A stretch of DNA of 64,000 bases from Glandiceps talaboti. Taxonomy: Eukaryota; Hemichordata; Enteropneusta; Spengelidae. The DNA is taken from assembly GCF_964340395.1 (NCBI RefSeq), contig NC_135553.1:27075449-27139448 (forward strand), written 5' to 3'. The stretch's first letter is position 1. Every line of letters starts with the position of its first letter. Shown piece by piece: positions 1 to 12,401 of this stretch. A model generated the notes under the pieces. The model saw only the letters and a program-made list of their open reading frames with translations, was not told the DNA's origin and made no database searches. The position numbers were made by a program, and so were the translations under genes.

Positions 1-364
1 GATTTATACTGTATCATCAACATTGTACATACATATATATTATATATTTCTGTAAATGTTACTAGTCTATGATTTATACTGTATCATCAACATTGTACAT
101 ACATATATACATACATATATATATATTATATATTTCTGTAAATGTTACTAGTCTATGATTTATACTGTATCATCAACATTGTACATACATATATATTATA
201 TATTTCTGTGAATGTTACTAGTCTATGATTTATACTGTATCATCAACATTGTACATACATATATACATACATATATATATATATTATATATTTCTGTAAA
301 TGTTACTAGTCTATGATTTATACTGTATCATCAACATTGTACATACATATATATTATATATTTC
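1..364. repeat. Alternating 70/86-88-bp tandem repeat at window edge
   Basis: Units starting with GATTTATACTGTATCATC at 1, 71, 157, 227 and 315. Short units are 70 bp and long ones 86 or 88 bp, the latter carrying an extra run of ATACAT/AT. They alternate short-long-short-long-short, so the effective period is about 156-158 bp. The array is probably cut by the window edge. Confidence 0.9.
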
Positions 365-647
365 AGAGTATCAGTTTTACATTAATTTTTTCTATACAAA
401 TCTTTGTCTTGGTTTCATACTTCATTTTACATGTTGACACACCCTGTCAATGTAGAAGATATGAACACATTAAAATGATGATGATAGCTCATGAGCATGT
501 CTGTTGTAACTATGGTTACAATCTAGCAGTAACCATGGTTTTATGCAGATTAATATGTCATTTATGAAACATCACAAACAAAAGAACTGTTAATCAGTTA
601 TTTTTATAGAGAGAGGGTCATGTAAATCTGGGCCATAATGCTGATAA
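365..647. other. Gene-free AT-rich spacer
   Basis: Between the first array and a MITE. A short open frame overlaps it, but it starts inside the repeat and has no recognisable domain or splice context. Confidence 0.6.
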
Positions 648-1319
648 AGGCCTGGTTACCCAGGGCAACACATGAAGCAATTCGCTACATGCGACGAGGC
701 TAGCAACTATGACTCAGTGCGTACACGAAGCAACTAATTGTTTCGCGAGTCGCAAGGCAAACTGTTGCACATGCATAGACATATAAAGGTTACAGGTCTA
801 TGAAGGTCAAGTCTTCTAGCAGCTAGTAATTCAGAAGTAAAGTTATAAAATTGCTGAAAACTTGTAAATGTACAGATAGTAAAACTATATTCAATTCGAA
901 GTTTGTTCTGGTGATGTTGATCTTTCCACTGTTGCTGCAGTGATGTTGATCTTTCCGCCATTGCTATGGTGATGTTGATCTTTCCGCTGTTGCTACTTGC
1001 ATTCAAGTTAGGACTAAAATGAGTCAGCAGCGATCATGCATTCATAAATGTTGTTTACCAGTGATAAGTGGTACTTGTGGTGATAAATCAACATTTTATC
1101 TAAAATCTTGCCAAAAATAGAATATTTATACTAAATATGTGGCAGCAACTCGAGAAGCAACTTGCGACAAGTTATGGAAAATGTAACATGTCAGATTCCT
1201 TGCAAAACACCTAGTGATGTCGCAAGGTCCTGCAATTATGTTCATACAGGAGGAAATTCATTGCATGTGACGAATTGCTTAGTGCATTGCTCATTGAGTT
1301 GCCTTGTGTAACTGGGCCT
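648..1319. mobile_element. MITE with TAA target duplication (PIF/Harbinger-like)
   Basis: Left end AGGCCTGGTTACCC at 648 and right end, reverse-complemented, AGGCCCAGTTACAC ending at 1319. TAA is present on both sides (645-647 and 1320-1322). Subterminal inverted similarity continues through GCAATTCG-type motifs for about 60 bp. The interior has three copies of a 30-bp repeat containing TGATGTTGATCTTTCC (about 909-1000). No transposase remains. A 3-bp TWA duplication is the usual PIF/Harbinger signature; the superfamily is inferred. Confidence 0.75.
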
Positions 1320-1735
1320 TAATAGAGGATTATTATTATTATTTATATTAAAATGAAAGTCATATCATGATCCTGTAGTAGATATGATGACAAATCTACT
1401 ACTTAGTGTTAAAAAAAAAATAACACTTAAATTTGATTGGCATATAAAATTCTATGTCTTAATATCTTTCTCTTAAAAATGATATACAATTTCCTATCTT
1501 TGAAAGTACATTGTATTTTATTTCATTTCCATCATAACAATACACTTACTTTGTCAGTACATTGTCAAATGAATCACACACAAAAAAGGAGAACTTTGCA
1601 CCTGCACATTGTAATTTAAATGATTGACTTTTGACTCTAGATCTAAGGCTCTCAACAATCTACCTAGTGGTACCTATAGTTCCAATACCTGGACTCTCTC
1701 ACAGCCTTCAATGAATTGCAATGTAGTTTATAGTT

Positions 1736-2276
1736 ACCAGGCCTATCTATAGGGTTGTTGGTTTACCAGGCCTATCTATAGGGTTGTTGGTTTACCAGGC
1801 CTATCTATAGGGTTGTTGGTTTACCAGGCCTATCTATAGGGTTGTTGGTTTACCAGGCCTATCTATAGGGTTGTTGGTTTACCAGGCCTATCTATAGGGT
1901 TGTTGGTTTACCAGGCCTATCTATAGGGTTGTTGGTTTACCAGGCCTATCTATAGGGTTGTTGGTTTACCAGGCCTATCTATAGGGTTGTTGGTTTACCA
2001 GGCCTATCTATAGGGTTGTTGGTTTACCAGGCCTATCTATAGGGTTGTTGGTTTACCAGGCCTATCTATAGGGTTGTTGGTTTACCAGGCCTATCTATAG
2101 GGTTGTTGGTTTACCAGGCCTATCTATAGGGTTGTTGGTTTACCAGGCCTATCTATAGGGTTGTTGGTTTACCAGGCCTATCTATAAGGTTGTTGGTTTA
2201 CCAGGCCTATCTATAGGGTTGTTGGTTTACCAGGCCTATCTATAGGGTTGTTGGTTTACCAGGCCTATCTATAGGG
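1736..2276. repeat. 29-bp minisatellite, about 18.7 copies
   Basis: Unit begins ACCAGGCCTATCTATAGGG and continues TTGTTGGTTT. Nearly invariant; I saw one substitution, near 2186, which suggests recent expansion or homogenisation. Confidence 0.95.
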
Positions 2277-3481
2277 CCTGAGTTCAAGCCCAATCTGGTT
2301 TCTATAATAATTTAGTTTGATTGTATCAAACAACATAGGGTTTTCCTGAGCTAGTAATATCTGGTTTCATCCAGCACTAACACTGAACCCATGAGGAGCT
2401 GCTTCCACTACTAGATTTCTTGGGAAATAAATTGATATGCTAAGAACTAGGTTATCCAGTATTAATAAATAATAAACAATGTATTCATTTCTAATAGACC
2501 TTTTGAATGACCTTTTGAATGACCTTTTGCATGACCATAAAAGGAAACAGTAATTACATACAAAGGTGTAATGATTTTTGAACTTTGAACTACCAAGTAT
2601 ATATCGTACCGTCTTGTACATATGTCTAAAACAAAAATTTAATATCAATAGATTATTGTTCAGTTTGACTCTAACTGAGCAATGAAGGTTTTCCCAGCAG
2701 CCTTTTGGTTTTATGTCAAACTGAAATTGTTCCAAAATGTACATGCAAAACCACAATTACAGAGAACCATAAATCAAGATATCAAACTAACTCAGTCTGA
2801 CAATTTCTGATATTAATCTTGCAGCTAGCTGTCATATTACAAACAATGTATTAGTCATAACTCTGCAAATCACAGATAAGTTTTAGTTGAATACCTGAAT
2901 CATTTTATCATTTAATATACTCTCATTTCAATAAGTGTAATGGAATGGTGCAGAGAGATAGAGATATTCACTGTACATGATAGATACGACTCAACCTTGT
3001 ACACTTTTATTATTCTGCACATGTACAAGCAGTCTAAGAATTCATAACATCAATTCAACTATGACCATTCATATCAAGAATCACAGATAAACCACTCACT
3101 GCTGTCAATAACTCCAGGGATGTGATATCGGAAGGAGTTTTGATTACAATAATAGTTGAAAGTTAGGTAATATGACGAATGTTGTCAATTAAATTGACAT
3201 GTCATGTTTCATCATTCATAATCAGCATCCACTCTCTATATAGAGTTATGTAACAACCTGAAGACTTCAAATCTACCCTATGATTTCACACATTGCATGT
3301 ATTTACAAGTCCATCATTACTTTCCCTGTTGTGAGGTGTTTTTTCATTTCAGACTCATGCGTGTCTCACAGGTATCATTACAATACTTGGAAATGGATAC
3401 AACTCATGAAAAAACACTGGTGCAAATTGCTTGCTTGTTGTAAGCAGGAATGAGACAAGATTCAGCTATCAGAATGCTCAA
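2277..3481. other. Gene-free stretch
   Basis: AT-rich DNA without a convincing exon or element. A minus-strand open frame at 2367-2756 has no recognisable motif and no supporting splice structure. Confidence 0.5.
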
Positions 3482-3718
3482 TCAATCTTCTACTAGGTAG
3501 ACCTGCCTGTTGTTCATATAGCATGTGTGTAATGTGATATTATACATGTTTTGTTGGAATTTTATATATTTTTCATTGTTAAATCGGTGTTTTAATCTGA
3601 AGGTACTATGGATTTCCCACTTGTTGTATTTATCATGCTGTAATATTTGGGGAGGCTGTGTAAACCAAGTCACATTTCCATTTTTTTTTTATTGGACAAA
3701 TAAAGATTATTATTATCA
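3482..3718 (+). mobile_element. 3' end of a non-LTR retrotransposon or SINE
   Basis: Ends with a poly-T/A transition, then GGACAAATAAAGATTATTAT at about 3694. An AATAAAG signal followed by an ATT microsatellite is the usual tail of CR1/L2-like retroposons. The 5' boundary is a guess, and no reverse-transcriptase residues are visible. Confidence 0.45.
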
Positions 3719-3825
3719 TAAGACATACTGTGTAATTAATTCCAATAACTTATCAAAACAGAAACACCCTAGGCTGACCCATACTAGGTATAGGTGTTTA
3801 TTTGCTGAAAGATTATCTGGTTGCC

Positions 3826-4330
3826 TTTCCAGCCCTGTTGTTATCTTTGCAATATATGCAATCATTTGGCTGTTGCTATGGGCATGGTCATGTTGCTAAA
3901 AATATTTGCACACATTTTTTGAATGTTCGTTCATTTGTCTATGAATACCTGATGTTATCTTTATGGACATGGTCTTGTTGCTAGCTATATTTTCATACCT
4001 TTTTTGAATGTTTATTCATTTGTCTATTAAGCCTTGTTGTTATCTTTGCAATATATGCAATCATTTGACTGTTGCTATGGGCATGGTCTTGTTGCTAGGC
4101 ACATTTGCATACACTTTTTGAATGTTTGTTCAGAATCACTTGTTATTTTTGTGATATACACAATTGTTTGGCTGTTGCTATGGGCATGAGTCATGATTGC
4201 TAGGGATATTTCATACACTTTTTAATGTTTACTAACCTACCAGATGTTATTTTAGCAAAATACAATGGCATTTGGTTGTTGCTAAGGGCATGGTCATGGT
4301 TATTAGGGCCAATTGTGTCAAAATGTTTTG
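3826..4330. repeat. Degenerate ~100-bp tandem repeat, about 5 copies
   Basis: Recurring CTGTTGCTATGGGCATGGT-like segments near 3871, 3958, 4071, 4173 and 4276, each associated with TTTTTGAATGTTTGTTCA and TATATGCAATCATTTG. Strongly diverged and therefore old. A single related copy lies inverted at about 44718-44798. Confidence 0.75.
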
Positions 4331-4856
4331 AACGAAATCTGCAGAATATCACTTCTAAAGTTCAGTCTCATTGACCAAGTACTTTTTGAGATACAAGCTT
4401 TTAACCAAAATTCACATGTTTACACCTAATTTGCATATCACGGATGAGATCATTATTACTTAATACTTCTTCATCTATACACCCCCCAGATGCATTCCCA
4501 TTAAATTTCAATCTGCTCAATAGTTTTGTCCAAAAAGACACATTTTTAGCCCACATTTGAACATGACTGTTGGAATCATCATGTCATGAACAAATCTTAA
4601 TTTACACACCCCTAAGAACATTCCCACCAAATTTCAGACCAATCTGCTTGGTAGCTGCTTGGTTTTATGACCAAAAATTACATTTTTTGACCCAAATCAC
4701 ATACCTGTGATGCGATCATTTTGCTTTGAACAATTTCCCAACTACACACCAAAAGTAGTCTCCCACCAAATAACAAGACAATCGGTCTGACAGTTTTTTA
4801 GTTTAAATTTCCCCTCCCCACACACACACACACACCCACACACACAGACAGACAGA
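4331..4856. repeat. Old degenerate repeat ending in a CA/CAGA microsatellite
   Basis: Three loosely similar segments of the type CCCACCAAATTTCAGACCAA with intervening TTTTTGACC motifs, followed by a CACACA run and CAGACAGACAGACA at 4819-4857. Probably part of the same class of dispersed repeats as the 3.8-4.3 kb block. Confidence 0.5.
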
Positions 4857-5086
4857 CACCGCATCATAGCTTTTCATTACTGAACCTTATCAGTTCAGTT
4901 GTGCTAAAAAATAGATTTAATTTTAAATAAATAACAAGTAATGAAATGATGACATGTACTATAGATGTGTCAAACTTTTATCTGCCTCAAACTATCATAT
5001 ACATTGAAATAGGCATTTTGATGTGACAGTGTCTGCTATAGAAGACACAGTATTGTACAATTACGTGGTGTCCTTTTAGGTAAAGT

Positions 5087-5229
5087 TGGGGAAACCTGGT
5101 AACAAAGGGCAACTGGGTAACTAAGGGCAACCAGGTAACAAAGGGCAACTGGGTAACTAAGGGCAACCAGGTAACAAAGGGCAACTGGGTAACTAAGGGC
5201 AACCTGGTAACAAAGGTCAACTGGGTAAA
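5087..5229. repeat. 18-bp tandem repeat in paired (36-bp) variants, about 8 copies
   Basis: Units GGTAACAAAGGGCAACTG and GGTAACTAAGGGCAACCA alternate, giving a 36-bp higher-order period. The divisible-by-three period keeps several frames open without implying coding. Confidence 0.9.
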
Positions 5230-8200
5230 GCTTACATAGATTTCCATATCTTGACATAAAATTTTGGTGAGGAACCTTGGTAGTATGACTACTCTAGGGA
5301 ACTCTGGTATTTTTTATCATTTGTCCATATACAGCTGTCAAAACACCGCTACATTAATTGTACTTGCTGTAGTTAAAATCACATGATATAAAGTCAACCA
5401 ATCATAACAGAGGAATGAACTGGTAGGTAGCATCCAGTTTAATTCTTTTTCTGAATTTCAAAGAAATTGATATATTGTAACATTACTTTTGGTTTGAAAC
5501 ACAGTGTATACAGCAGTGTGATACAGAGGATAGACTTCTCACAGTGAATAACACTGACTTTATATAAATTCAATTCCATTCATATGGATAAAATCAATAC
5601 TGTACCTACACTGTACATTGACTGTCACTTTGCTTACAGCCTTTCATATACAAGAATGCAGGCATTTCCAATTGAATCCAAGTTACTGTTTAATTGTCAT
5701 GCAAAATCAATGATGAGAGACGTAATATATTTATTTTCAATTTCAGTTGCGTTCCTTTCATTACCCATGTGAATCAATCAACAAGCTAATTTAGTTTGAA
5801 CAAATGAAAAACCACATCTGAGAGTATTTGCCAGTGTAAAAATACAAACTCAAAGTCTTTCCATAAAAATTATTCATCCTTTGTGAAAATATTTTTTGTA
5901 TATTTCACTAGTTAAGAATCTTGGACAGGTTTCATTTTATACCACAAAGTTACAGTAGGTCTAATTTGTAAGGTTTCTCAACAAAATGTGCAAAATGTAC
6001 AACTTTTTTATCAGATTTCCCTCTATTAAGATAATAAAAGCTTAATAGAAACACTGATAGCCAACAACAAAGACACTTTCATTTACTATTTTTAGTTGCT
6101 AATATCAATGTGCTGTATTTTCTTCATTTTGAACATTTTGTATGCCTACAACAATTAAACAAGATAAAATATAGATTTTGACAATAAGATATAAAGATAA
6201 AACTAACACACAGAAGTCAAAATTCAAACAAATTTTAGAATAAAGCAGAAAATGACAGCCAATTGCAACCTGTGAGAAGTGAAGACATCTATGTACATAC
6301 ATGTAGTCCAGTGCATTATCACCAAGTACTTTAAAGTCACTACACATGATCAGTGTCAATATACTACACATGGTTCTCATTTGTCTAAAATCAAAATAAT
6401 ATTCTCCCTGACACAAATAATCCTGTCTGGTCAAAAGTCTGTATTTTTCTAGTAACATAATAAGGGAACATACCCAGGGGCTAAACCTCACCCCTACAAA
6501 ATGGAATGATCCATCTCTGACACCTGCTACAAGTGAATATGTATATCACTTGGATGGTTACATAACATCAGTGAGGGATGAAGGATATTAAAATTTGACC
6601 ATCTGGAGGGCATAGTTTTTAACAACTCTCAGGTTCCACACATCTGGACTTAATTTGATTACATACATACACTATAACAATGTTGATTTCAATGCTTCAT
6701 ATTTTCATACCACTGTAAAAATCTATCGGTTCTAAATTTAGAATGTACAACTATCACACAGGTTAATGATCTATTGTTGGCACTCCAAATACCAGATACA
6801 ATTATAAGTTATGCATTACACAACTGGCATGTCTCTTTCACATGATTCTATACTAGATTTCACTTTTAAACTGCCTATGACATTAATACATTTAAAACAT
6901 AGTGTGCAATATTGAATTAGTGGATGAAATGTAACAAGGTATTAAAATGATACTTTGTTGCCATACAGTAGCAATTCCAACAGACTGTTACTAAAATGAC
7001 TACTGTATTACAAAGTGAAATGCTACTTTGTACTACAGTAATAAATCATTAAGACAGATGGAAAAAATGGACATCCTTTAAACCCTGGATGGCTTCTATA
7101 TCATACCATAGTTCATTATGTACAGCTAATATTAAACTCATGTTGGAATTATTTTCATTACAAAATGAAATATGAAAGTGCAAACTCACCTAAATTTCAA
7201 TGCTGACAGTATGAGAGTAATATTGGTTGTGTAGATATGTGGTATATGACAACAACATATCCCACTCTACCAGCTACTATAGTCTATTTCTAGTAATCAC
7301 ATGTCATCCTACTACAACATACAACTACCAAAAATACGCAATGATATCACCACCAACATCATCAACAGGACTAAACCATTCTCAATAGAGTATCAACTTT
7401 ACTACACACACTTACATTTACATTCCCTTTTTGCATGTAACTCGCAATATTGATTCAAACTCACAACAGAGCTATACAGCTCGAAATGCTTTTTAATATT
7501 TCAGGCTTGACTAGACATCAATTATCGATTTCCAATTAGTCACCTGACTGACTTGATACAAGCTGCCCCTCCTGTGAGACACAATGGAATCAACTGAGGC
7601 CTGACATGCTAAAATCGTCAGTTAATATCATCATGAAATGGAAATTTGAGTCAATTGCATTTTAAGTCAGTCAAGCTGAATTTGTTCCGACAAAAATTCT
7701 AATGAAAATTAAATATCCCTATCTATGGTGTAACAAAGGGGTTGCATACTGGGTTGTGTACTATGTCGGCATACTCGAGTCAAAGAGTTGAAACCCCCCA
7801 CCACCACCACCACCACCACCACCACCACCACCACCACCACCACCACCACCACTATATGTACTTGTATGATTCAACATTGAAAAAATAATAATCATATATT
7901 GATTTAACTACCTTACATGAAAATACAGCTAGGTATGATTTGATTGACAGGGTTGTCTCCTTTGATCATACTACTGTGAATTGTTGTTGAAACATTCAAT
8001 TTCTGGGGTTTTTTTATCACTTGACATCTGATATGACTAATAGAATTGACAGAGTCTATCCGCGGCTCCATTCATTGCAATGATAACTATCACCTCAAGC
8101 TTTTAATATGTACATTTTAATAATGCAACCACGAAAAGTTGGTACTTTAGTTTAGCTTGATCTGTGTGCGACACACTGGGATTAAAACTGTATATTAATA

Positions 8201-8791
8201 ACACTGACTTCTTATATTACAGTCACTTTACAATAGTCATCTCAACTCATACTACATCCCAGTACTAGATATGCCTTGATGACTTTCAAAGGAAGAAAGA
8301 GACCATGCATACTATTTCTATAGATGTATTCTACCTCATTACCATAATATGTAAATTTCTGATCCATCAATTTTAATGTTTTTCTTTGCAAAAGAAATGG
8401 ACTTGACATTGATGACACAGTACTTCAAGTTTAAGAGTGGCAATAAATATAACCAACTTGACAAGTCATTGATAAAATTAATAAATGCACTGTAATGACA
8501 AAATTAATGTCAATATAGTAATTTTTGAAAGTACTGACCCAGACATACACTTGGCCTTGACACATACACTAGACAATCAGGTGCCTTACATTTCCCATAA
8601 TACTTTGCAATAGCACTTATTTCTCTTCATGATGACATCATCGGTGACTACCAATTCAGCCTTTATGACTGAAATCCTGTTCCATTATGAAATATTTATT
8701 TCTTGTTTCCCGAATATCTTTAATGGCCTTCATGACGGAAGGCATGGCCATCAGTAGGAAAAGTGTATACAAAAGGCCTTTAAGAATGTTT
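5230..8791. other. Gene-free stretch with a CCA microsatellite
   Basis: AT-rich DNA. A minus-strand frame at 6105-6491 was considered, but no domain was recognised. The only structured item is the (ACC)n tract at 7797-7852. Confidence 0.5.
7797..7852. repeat. (ACC)n microsatellite
   Basis: Uninterrupted CCA/ACC triplets for about 55 bp after a short C run. Confidence 0.97.
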
Positions 8792-9160
8792 GGCCCAATA
8801 AAAAAAATTGTGTGGTTCTGATTATGCTCAATTTTAGAATAGGTTGGGTAGGTAGATTTTTTATTTTATTTTATATTTTTTCTGTGTGAGTGTCTAGTTC
8901 AGGTTTTCCATTGTTTTCCAAATGGTCTCTGTGTTGTTTATTTCTTCCTATCAGATGTACAGCCATTACAGATTTGAAGAACAGTCTTATTTTGCCTTTT
9001 CAAGTTGATGTCAGTTTCCGCATCCATTTTTTCTCGCGAGACTTGACAATTTTTGCGATTTAATTATTTTTTTCTTGAACATGTAAAAAAAGTTTAGGGT
9101 CAGCAGTGAAAAGCTAGGTGGGGTCAGGTAACCGGAACCAAACACTTATTTTTTTAGGCC
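8792..9160. mobile_element. Non-autonomous inverted-repeat element, 369 bp
   Basis: Left end GGCCCAATAAAAAAAATTGT then GTGGTTCTG; right end read inversely GGCCTAAAAAAATAAGTGTT then TGGTTCCGG. The arms stay similar for about 35 bp, and diverged inner matches (GGTTGGGTAGG against the inverse of the AGGTGGGGTC region) follow. A TCTCGCGAGA palindrome lies inside at about 9032. No coding content and no clear target duplication. Confidence 0.65.
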
Positions 9161-10699
9161 TTATAATGTAGTTTTCATGAGCAATAATGTTATCTGTTCC
9201 ATTGATGCCACAGATAGTACTTAAGATTATTTCAGAATTTGGATTTCCAATTTTTCATTACAATTTGATTACAGTAGAAGTATTTCAAATCGACACCTTT
9301 ACTACTACTACTAGTCACTGTCTGTTTTGATACTTCTATCAAATCTATCGAATATTATGTTGTCTAAAAATACAACACTCATAACTCAGAATAACTGAAT
9401 ATTTGTCCCAATCTTTAGACTTTCGCTAACAATTTGGGAAACATCTGAAGTATTCTATTTTTGCAGTCAAATTTTGGTAGGATTATATGACATGACAGCA
9501 ATTGTTATTAACCTATCTTTGTCTAGTCTAGTAGTATCGTCATAGTCTCAAATTCTTTCCTACATTATAAATACTCAAAATTTTACAAACAAAATTACAA
9601 ATCAAAATTAAATTTAAAAAAAACATCTAATCAGAAGATATGTCTATTTTATGGTCAAAATGATGTAATCCCCACCCCCAAAATATGTATGACTAAAAGG
9701 ATGAACAATATTATGAGTATTCTAGAATATCTTCAAATTTCTTCCAAATTTGATATTTTTTTGATGATTCACACACTTGAATTAAGTGCCATTAAATATT
9801 GATCAATATTGGTATGTTTTCCTCTCATTACAAAATGATAAAACGTAGGGCTGATAGTAATCACTTTAATATGATTACCATGTCTTCTATATCTGACATT
9901 TAGAGCAATACATCAATAATTCATTGAAATATCTCAAATTAATTCAACTTCTTTGTCTTTCAGAGTAATTAAAGTAATTTGATGACAGGTCAATCTACAA
10001 AAACTACTTAGAATGAGACCGAATGAATGCATGACTTTATAAAAATACACTACATGTAGTCTATGTGAAAGTGATGACAGATTAATCAAAACACAGAAAA
10101 CATAGCAGATATAATTTTAATATTGAATTAAAACTAAACAATTAGAAACATCTTAATCAATGGGTTTAATTCTTTATTTTTAAAAAAACTGTTGACCAAT
10201 TTCAAATCTGCCCAACAAATCTGAACTATTTTTGTAAACATTATATAATGCCTTCTAGTACATGGTATATTTTTATATATAACATTCCCTAATACTCTAA
10301 GTATGATGTGTGTGTGTGTATGTGTATGTGTGCGTGCATGTGTATGTGGTAGTGGTGGGTGTGTTTGTGTTTGTGTGGTGGTGGTGGTGGGGATTCCTAC
10401 TGGTGGTACACCGATCTGAGCTTTTTTTATTATAATTTCTATACATGAATCATATGATGAGATTCCACAAATTCATGAAATTTGCAGAGATGTCAAATAA
10501 AGAACCACTTTTGTTTAGTTTTTTGTTGTCTTTGTTTCCTTATTTCCATTTCTATGTTTGTATGCTAATAACTATACACACAAATATTTAGGTCTAATTA
10601 CATGACAGTGGTGTTCCATATCATTACATAAACACTCTATGTTCAGATGGGTGGTTTTCAAATAAATGGACTGGTATTGCCTCCAGCACTCCGGCAACA
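9161..10699. other. Gene-free stretch with a GT-rich patch
   Basis: AT-rich DNA with no exon seen. 10308-10393 is a GT/GGT-rich simple sequence. Confidence 0.5.
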
Positions 10700-10739
10700 T
10701 AACATAAAATATGCAAATATTCTATGCAAATCAAGTTTT

Positions 10740-10849
10740 TGCTTTTTTTTTGCTTTTTTTTTTCTCTCTCAGTTTTGTAAAGCGCATTGACTGTTGCGTA
10801 ATGCACTGATAAGAATTTATTATTATTATTATTATTATCATAGAAAGCC
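10740..10849 (+). mobile_element. SINE/LINE 3' tail
   Basis: Poly-T, then TTGTAAAGCGCATTGACTG, then an ATT microsatellite. The GTAAAGCGC sequence followed by TATTATT is a common retroposon terminus in invertebrates. The 5' limit cannot be set. Confidence 0.5.
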
Positions 10850-11579
10850 AACATAATACGTAAAAATATAAAATCAATTTCTTTGCTACATATATCAGTC
10901 AGTATTTCACATTCAGCTGAATTAGCTTTGTTCTGTGTTGCAAGGGTCGTCGTGACAACACACTCAACTATTTTCCAGTAGCACAAAATTAGCAACGGTT
11001 CTACACATTTCTGATCTTGAAGAATATTTTTTGTTCTATACTAGTTCTTCAATATAGTTGCATTTTTTGTAAAATAAAACTGAAAATACTTGGATTCTGA
11101 CAAAAGTCAAAGATAAATAGACAATATGTTTTTTTCTTTTGTTTCTGGAAATGGGAATATCTACTGAAGACTGTCAGTCTAGAAGTATCCTGGTCTGTGT
11201 CTTTAATTCCACGGATGGCAAGAAACCATGACATCATGCTACATGAACACTGTAGCCATGGCCTGTGACATTTCAATGCATGACAATTGTACAGCCTTTA
11301 TTGTTAGATGGATGATGAATTTTGTTAGAGTTAAATACACTCAAAACATGAAATATTCTGAAAGTGAACTTTTCGGTTCATGCTATGGATAAATAAAAGA
11401 GGAACTGATAAGGAGATTCACTTCATTTGATAAATTACAATGGGTTTGCAGACATTTTCAACTTATTTGCGAATAGTTTAATATTTTACAAAACTTTCTG
11501 ATTTTCTGTAAACATCTAATAAATGACTATCAGTGAAAACAATAATAACAGTTCATAGATACAAGACAATTTCTTTGAC

Positions 11580-11805
11580 TTGTGTATGTATGTATGTATG
11601 TATGTATGTATGTATGTATGTATGTATGTATGTATGTATGTACGTACGTACGTACGTACGTACGTACGTACGTACGTATGTAATGTATGTATGTATGTAT
11701 GTATGTATGTATGTATGTATGTATGTATGTATGTACGTACGTACGTACGTACGTACGTACTTACATGTACGTGTACATGTATGTGTGTGTGTGTGTGTGT
11801 GTGTG
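11580..11805. repeat. Tetranucleotide array switching between GTAT and GTAC blocks
   Basis: Blocks in order: (GTAT)n to 11640, (GTAC)n to about 11676, (GTAT)n to about 11730, (GTAC)n to 11760, then GTGTGT to about 11805. GTAC blocks are self-complementary and can extrude hairpins. Frames stay open here only because the repeat lacks stop codons. Confidence 0.96.
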
Positions 11806-11907
11806 AATAAAACCAAACTACATAAATCTACAATACCAGGTATTTATGAATGTAATTATTTGTTTGTGTGCATGACTTGACATCTATACTAGTATATACA
11901 AGTATTT

Positions 11908-12401
11908 CTACCATTCATTCTACCATTCACTCTACCATTCACTCTACCATTCACTGTATACCATTCACTCTACCATTAAATATACCATTCACTGTATATC
12001 ATTCATTCTACCATTCACTGTACCATTCACTCTACCATTAACTCTACCATTCACTGTATATCATTCACTGTATACCATTCACTCTACCATTCACTGTATA
12101 CCATTCACTGTATCCCATTCAATGTATTCACTCTACCATTCACTCTACACCATTCACTCTACCATTCACTCTACCATTCACTCTACACCATTCACTCTAC
12201 CATTCACTCTACCATTCACTCTACACCATTCACTCTACCATTCATTCTACACCATTCATTCTACCATTCACTCTACCATTCACTCTACACCATTCACTCT
12301 ACACCATTCACTCTACCATTCACGCTACACCATTCACTCTACCATTCACTCTACACCATTCACTCTACCATTCACTGTACCATTCACTCTACCATTCTAC
12401 A
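11908..12401. repeat. Short degenerate minisatellite (CTACCATTCACT)
   Basis: About 40 copies of an 11-17-bp word, CTACCATTCACT with variants CTACACCATTCACT and GTATACCATTCACT. The 3' part is more regular, with a period near 36 bp. Confidence 0.93.
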
